Shown here: piece after piece, positions 5,433 to 6,742 of the stretch | Numbering within the stretch: position 1 is the stretch's first letter | How the letters are laid out: each line of letters begins with the position of its first letter | Position numbers and translations under genes: made by a program | The notes under the pieces: model-generated | Databases searched by the model: none | Seen by the model: the letters and a program-made list of their open reading frames with translations, nothing else | What the model was told of the DNA's origin: nothing | Assembly (NCBI GenBank): GCA_052388135.1 | Contig: JBQTIM010000077.1 | Span: 1 to 6,742, forward strand | Source of the DNA: JBQTIM01 sp052388135 | GTDB taxonomy: Bacteria > Elusimicrobiota > Elusimicrobia > FEN-1173 | Direction: 5' to 3' | DNA length: 6,742 nucleotides

Positions 5433-6742
5433 TCAGGGTTTTTCAACTTTGATCCGGTTGCAGTATAGCCTGCTCGTGACAGCGGGGGTAAAATTCAGGC
5501 TTGTGGCAACTCCATATGTCCGAATCTGTTGATAAGTGAAAATAGCCAACGCTTGGTCGTGAACATACGCGTCAAGTTCTTGGGCCAGCTTTTCGTGTTT
5601 CGCCGGGTCCAGCTCCGCCACCATGTCTTCCAACCGCTTGTCATATTGCGGATCGCTGTGAAGAGAAAAGGGCGATTTGGAATAGAAAAGGATGCTTTGG
5701 GGGAAAAAAATGTGCCCCATGATGTCGGGAAAACCGGAAATTCCCAGGTCCATGTTTTTGGAGGCCATATGCTTTATATTCTCGGCATCCGTCGTGACCT
5801 TGTAAATATCCAACTGAATGCCGACTTTTTTCAAATTTTCCTTTAACACGCCCGCCACGCGCGCCCCTTGAACTTTTGTAAATGTCCTAAGTTTGAGAGG
5901 GAAACCAACGCCCGCTTCCTTCAAAAGGACGCGCGCCTTGTCGGGATCGTACTCATAGGCCTTTAAATGAGGGTTGTGCCCGATTTCCCCAGGCATGGAC
6001 AGGCTCGCTATGGGTATTCCGTTGCCGAGCACATCGTAACGTATAAGGTCTTGCTTATTGACCGCGTGATTGATGGCTCTCCGCACCCGAACGTCCTTTA
6101 AAGCTCCTCGGCCCGTGTTGAAGTTACCCGCCACCGTGTAGAAAGATTTTTTTTTGATAATTTTCGTGCGCGGATTCGACGCGACGGCCAGCGTGAAAGT
6201 GCCGGGCAACTCCGTGACCATATCCAATTGCCCCGCGAGCAGGAGCTCGACCTGTTTTGCCGCCGGGATGAACCGAAATTCGACGGCCTCCGGGGAGCTC
6301 GCCCGAAAATTCCAATAACCGGGATTGCGCTCCAGCAAAATATGGTCCCCCTTGGCCCAATTCTTGAAGATATAGGGGCCGGTGCCCACCGGTTGAGTTT
6401 CAAATTGTGCATTTTCATTGGCCTGGGGCGGCAACATGAACACGAAACCCGCCAGCCGTCGCAGCAAAAGACTGTCAGGCACATGCGTTTCCAAGTCGAC
6501 GGTCAACGGATCAATAACCTTGACGCTTTTGATGGTGGCAAGAAATCCGTAGCCCGGGAATTGCGTCTCAGGGTCCAAGTGACGCTCCAGAGTGTAACGG
6601 ACGGCTTCCGCGTTGAACTCTTCGCCGTTATGAAACCGCACTCCGGGCCTCAACAAGAACCGCATGGTCAGGGGATTGATTTGCTTCCAAGAAACGGCCA
6701 AACCCGGCTCAAGGTTTCCATCGGGGTCGAATTGAAGGAGCC
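5433..6742 (-). CDS. ABC transporter substrate-binding protein, family 5 (peptide/nickel type), N-terminus missing
   Basis: 435 codons are visible and the frame stays open to the right edge; the start, signal peptide and probably 80-100 residues lie outside. It belongs to the SBP_bac_5 (DppA/OppA/NikA-like) family of periplasmic or lipid-anchored binding proteins that deliver peptides, nickel complexes or similar solutes to an ABC permease. Family marks, numbered from the first visible codon, are LAVSW (14-18), RPGVRFHNGEEFNAEAV (31-47), the hallmark GTGPYIFKNW...LLERNPGYW (119-143), DVRVRRAINHAVNKQDLI (216-233), YDPDKARVLLKEAG (264-277) and VLKENLKKVGIQLDI (298-312). The ligand cannot be predicted. 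No permease or ATPase gene follows; the next gene encodes the SphA-like protein, so the transporter is either upstream of the window or this is an orphan binding protein. By eye its GC content is clearly lower than that of the tat genes. Confidence 0.93.
   Translation of the reverse strand, partial: LLQFDPDGNLEPGLAVSWKQINPLTMRFLLRPGVRFHNGEEFNAEAVRYTLERHLDPETQFPGYGFLATIKSVKVIDPLTVDLETHVPDSLLLRRLAGFVFMLPPQANENAQFETQPVGTGPYIFKNWAKGDHILLERNPGYWNFRASSPEAVEFRFIPAAKQVELLLAGQLDMVTELPGTFTLAVASNPRTKIIKKKSFYTVAGNFNTGRGALKDVRVRRAINHAVNKQDLIRYDVLGNGIPIASLSMPGEIGHNPHLKAYEYDPDKARVLLKEAGVGFPLKLRTFTKVQGARVAGVLKENLKKVGIQLDIYKVTTDAENIKHMASKNMDLGISGFPDIMGHIFFPQSILFYSKSPFSLHSDPQYDKRLEDMVAELDPAKHEKLAQELDAYVHDQALAIFTYQQIRTYGVATSLNFTPAVTSRLYCNRIKVEKP

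Noticed and set aside
6699..6701. TTG as the start codon of the binding-protein gene
   Set aside because: The frame stays open to the window edge with family-like sequence (FDPDGNLEPGLAVSW), so this Leu is internal and the true start lies outside.

Overview
The window looks like the chromosome of a Gram-negative (diderm), GC-rich bacterium. The sphA-like gene encodes a protein with a signal peptide and a beta-barrel-like sequence ending in Phe, which implies an outer membrane. The GC-rich tat and kinase genes, strong GAGGAGG-type ribosome binding sites and a Cache-HAMP-GAF-PAS hybrid kinase fit a deltaproteobacterium-like or related candidate-phylum lineage. I cannot name the taxon from the sequence alone.

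Layout. At the left edge the + strand carries only the last 38 codons of a 4Fe-4S ferredoxin-type protein, followed by a convincing rho-independent terminator. Everything else is on the - strand. Read in the direction of transcription (right to left) it is: (1) a family 5 peptide/nickel-type ABC substrate-binding protein, whose N-terminus lies beyond the right edge; (2) a SphA/phenol_MetA_deg-type putative outer-membrane protein; (3) a 1030-residue membrane-bound hybrid sensor histidine kinase with a C-terminal receiver; (4) tatA; (5) tatC, which converges on the ferredoxin gene.

How the genes may relate. tatA and tatC are 18 nt apart, and a perfect extended -10 motif sits about 90 nt upstream of tatA, so they look like a minimal two-gene twin-arginine translocase operon with its own promoter. 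The kinase has all its catalytic motifs intact, but no separate response regulator is visible beside it. The binding protein and the SphA-like protein are adjacent and collinear. They could both serve uptake of a small molecule sensed by the kinase's Cache domain, but this is inference from neighbourhood only. No ABC permease or ATPase gene is in the window.

There are no stretches over 300 bases without a gene, and I see no tRNA, rRNA, CRISPR array, transposase or attachment site. The genes are recognisable members of known families. The items worth a second look are the kinase's start region, a TatC residue substitution, the collinear arrangement of an orphan binding protein, and a composition drop towards the right edge. 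I see no clear evidence for a wholly new system.
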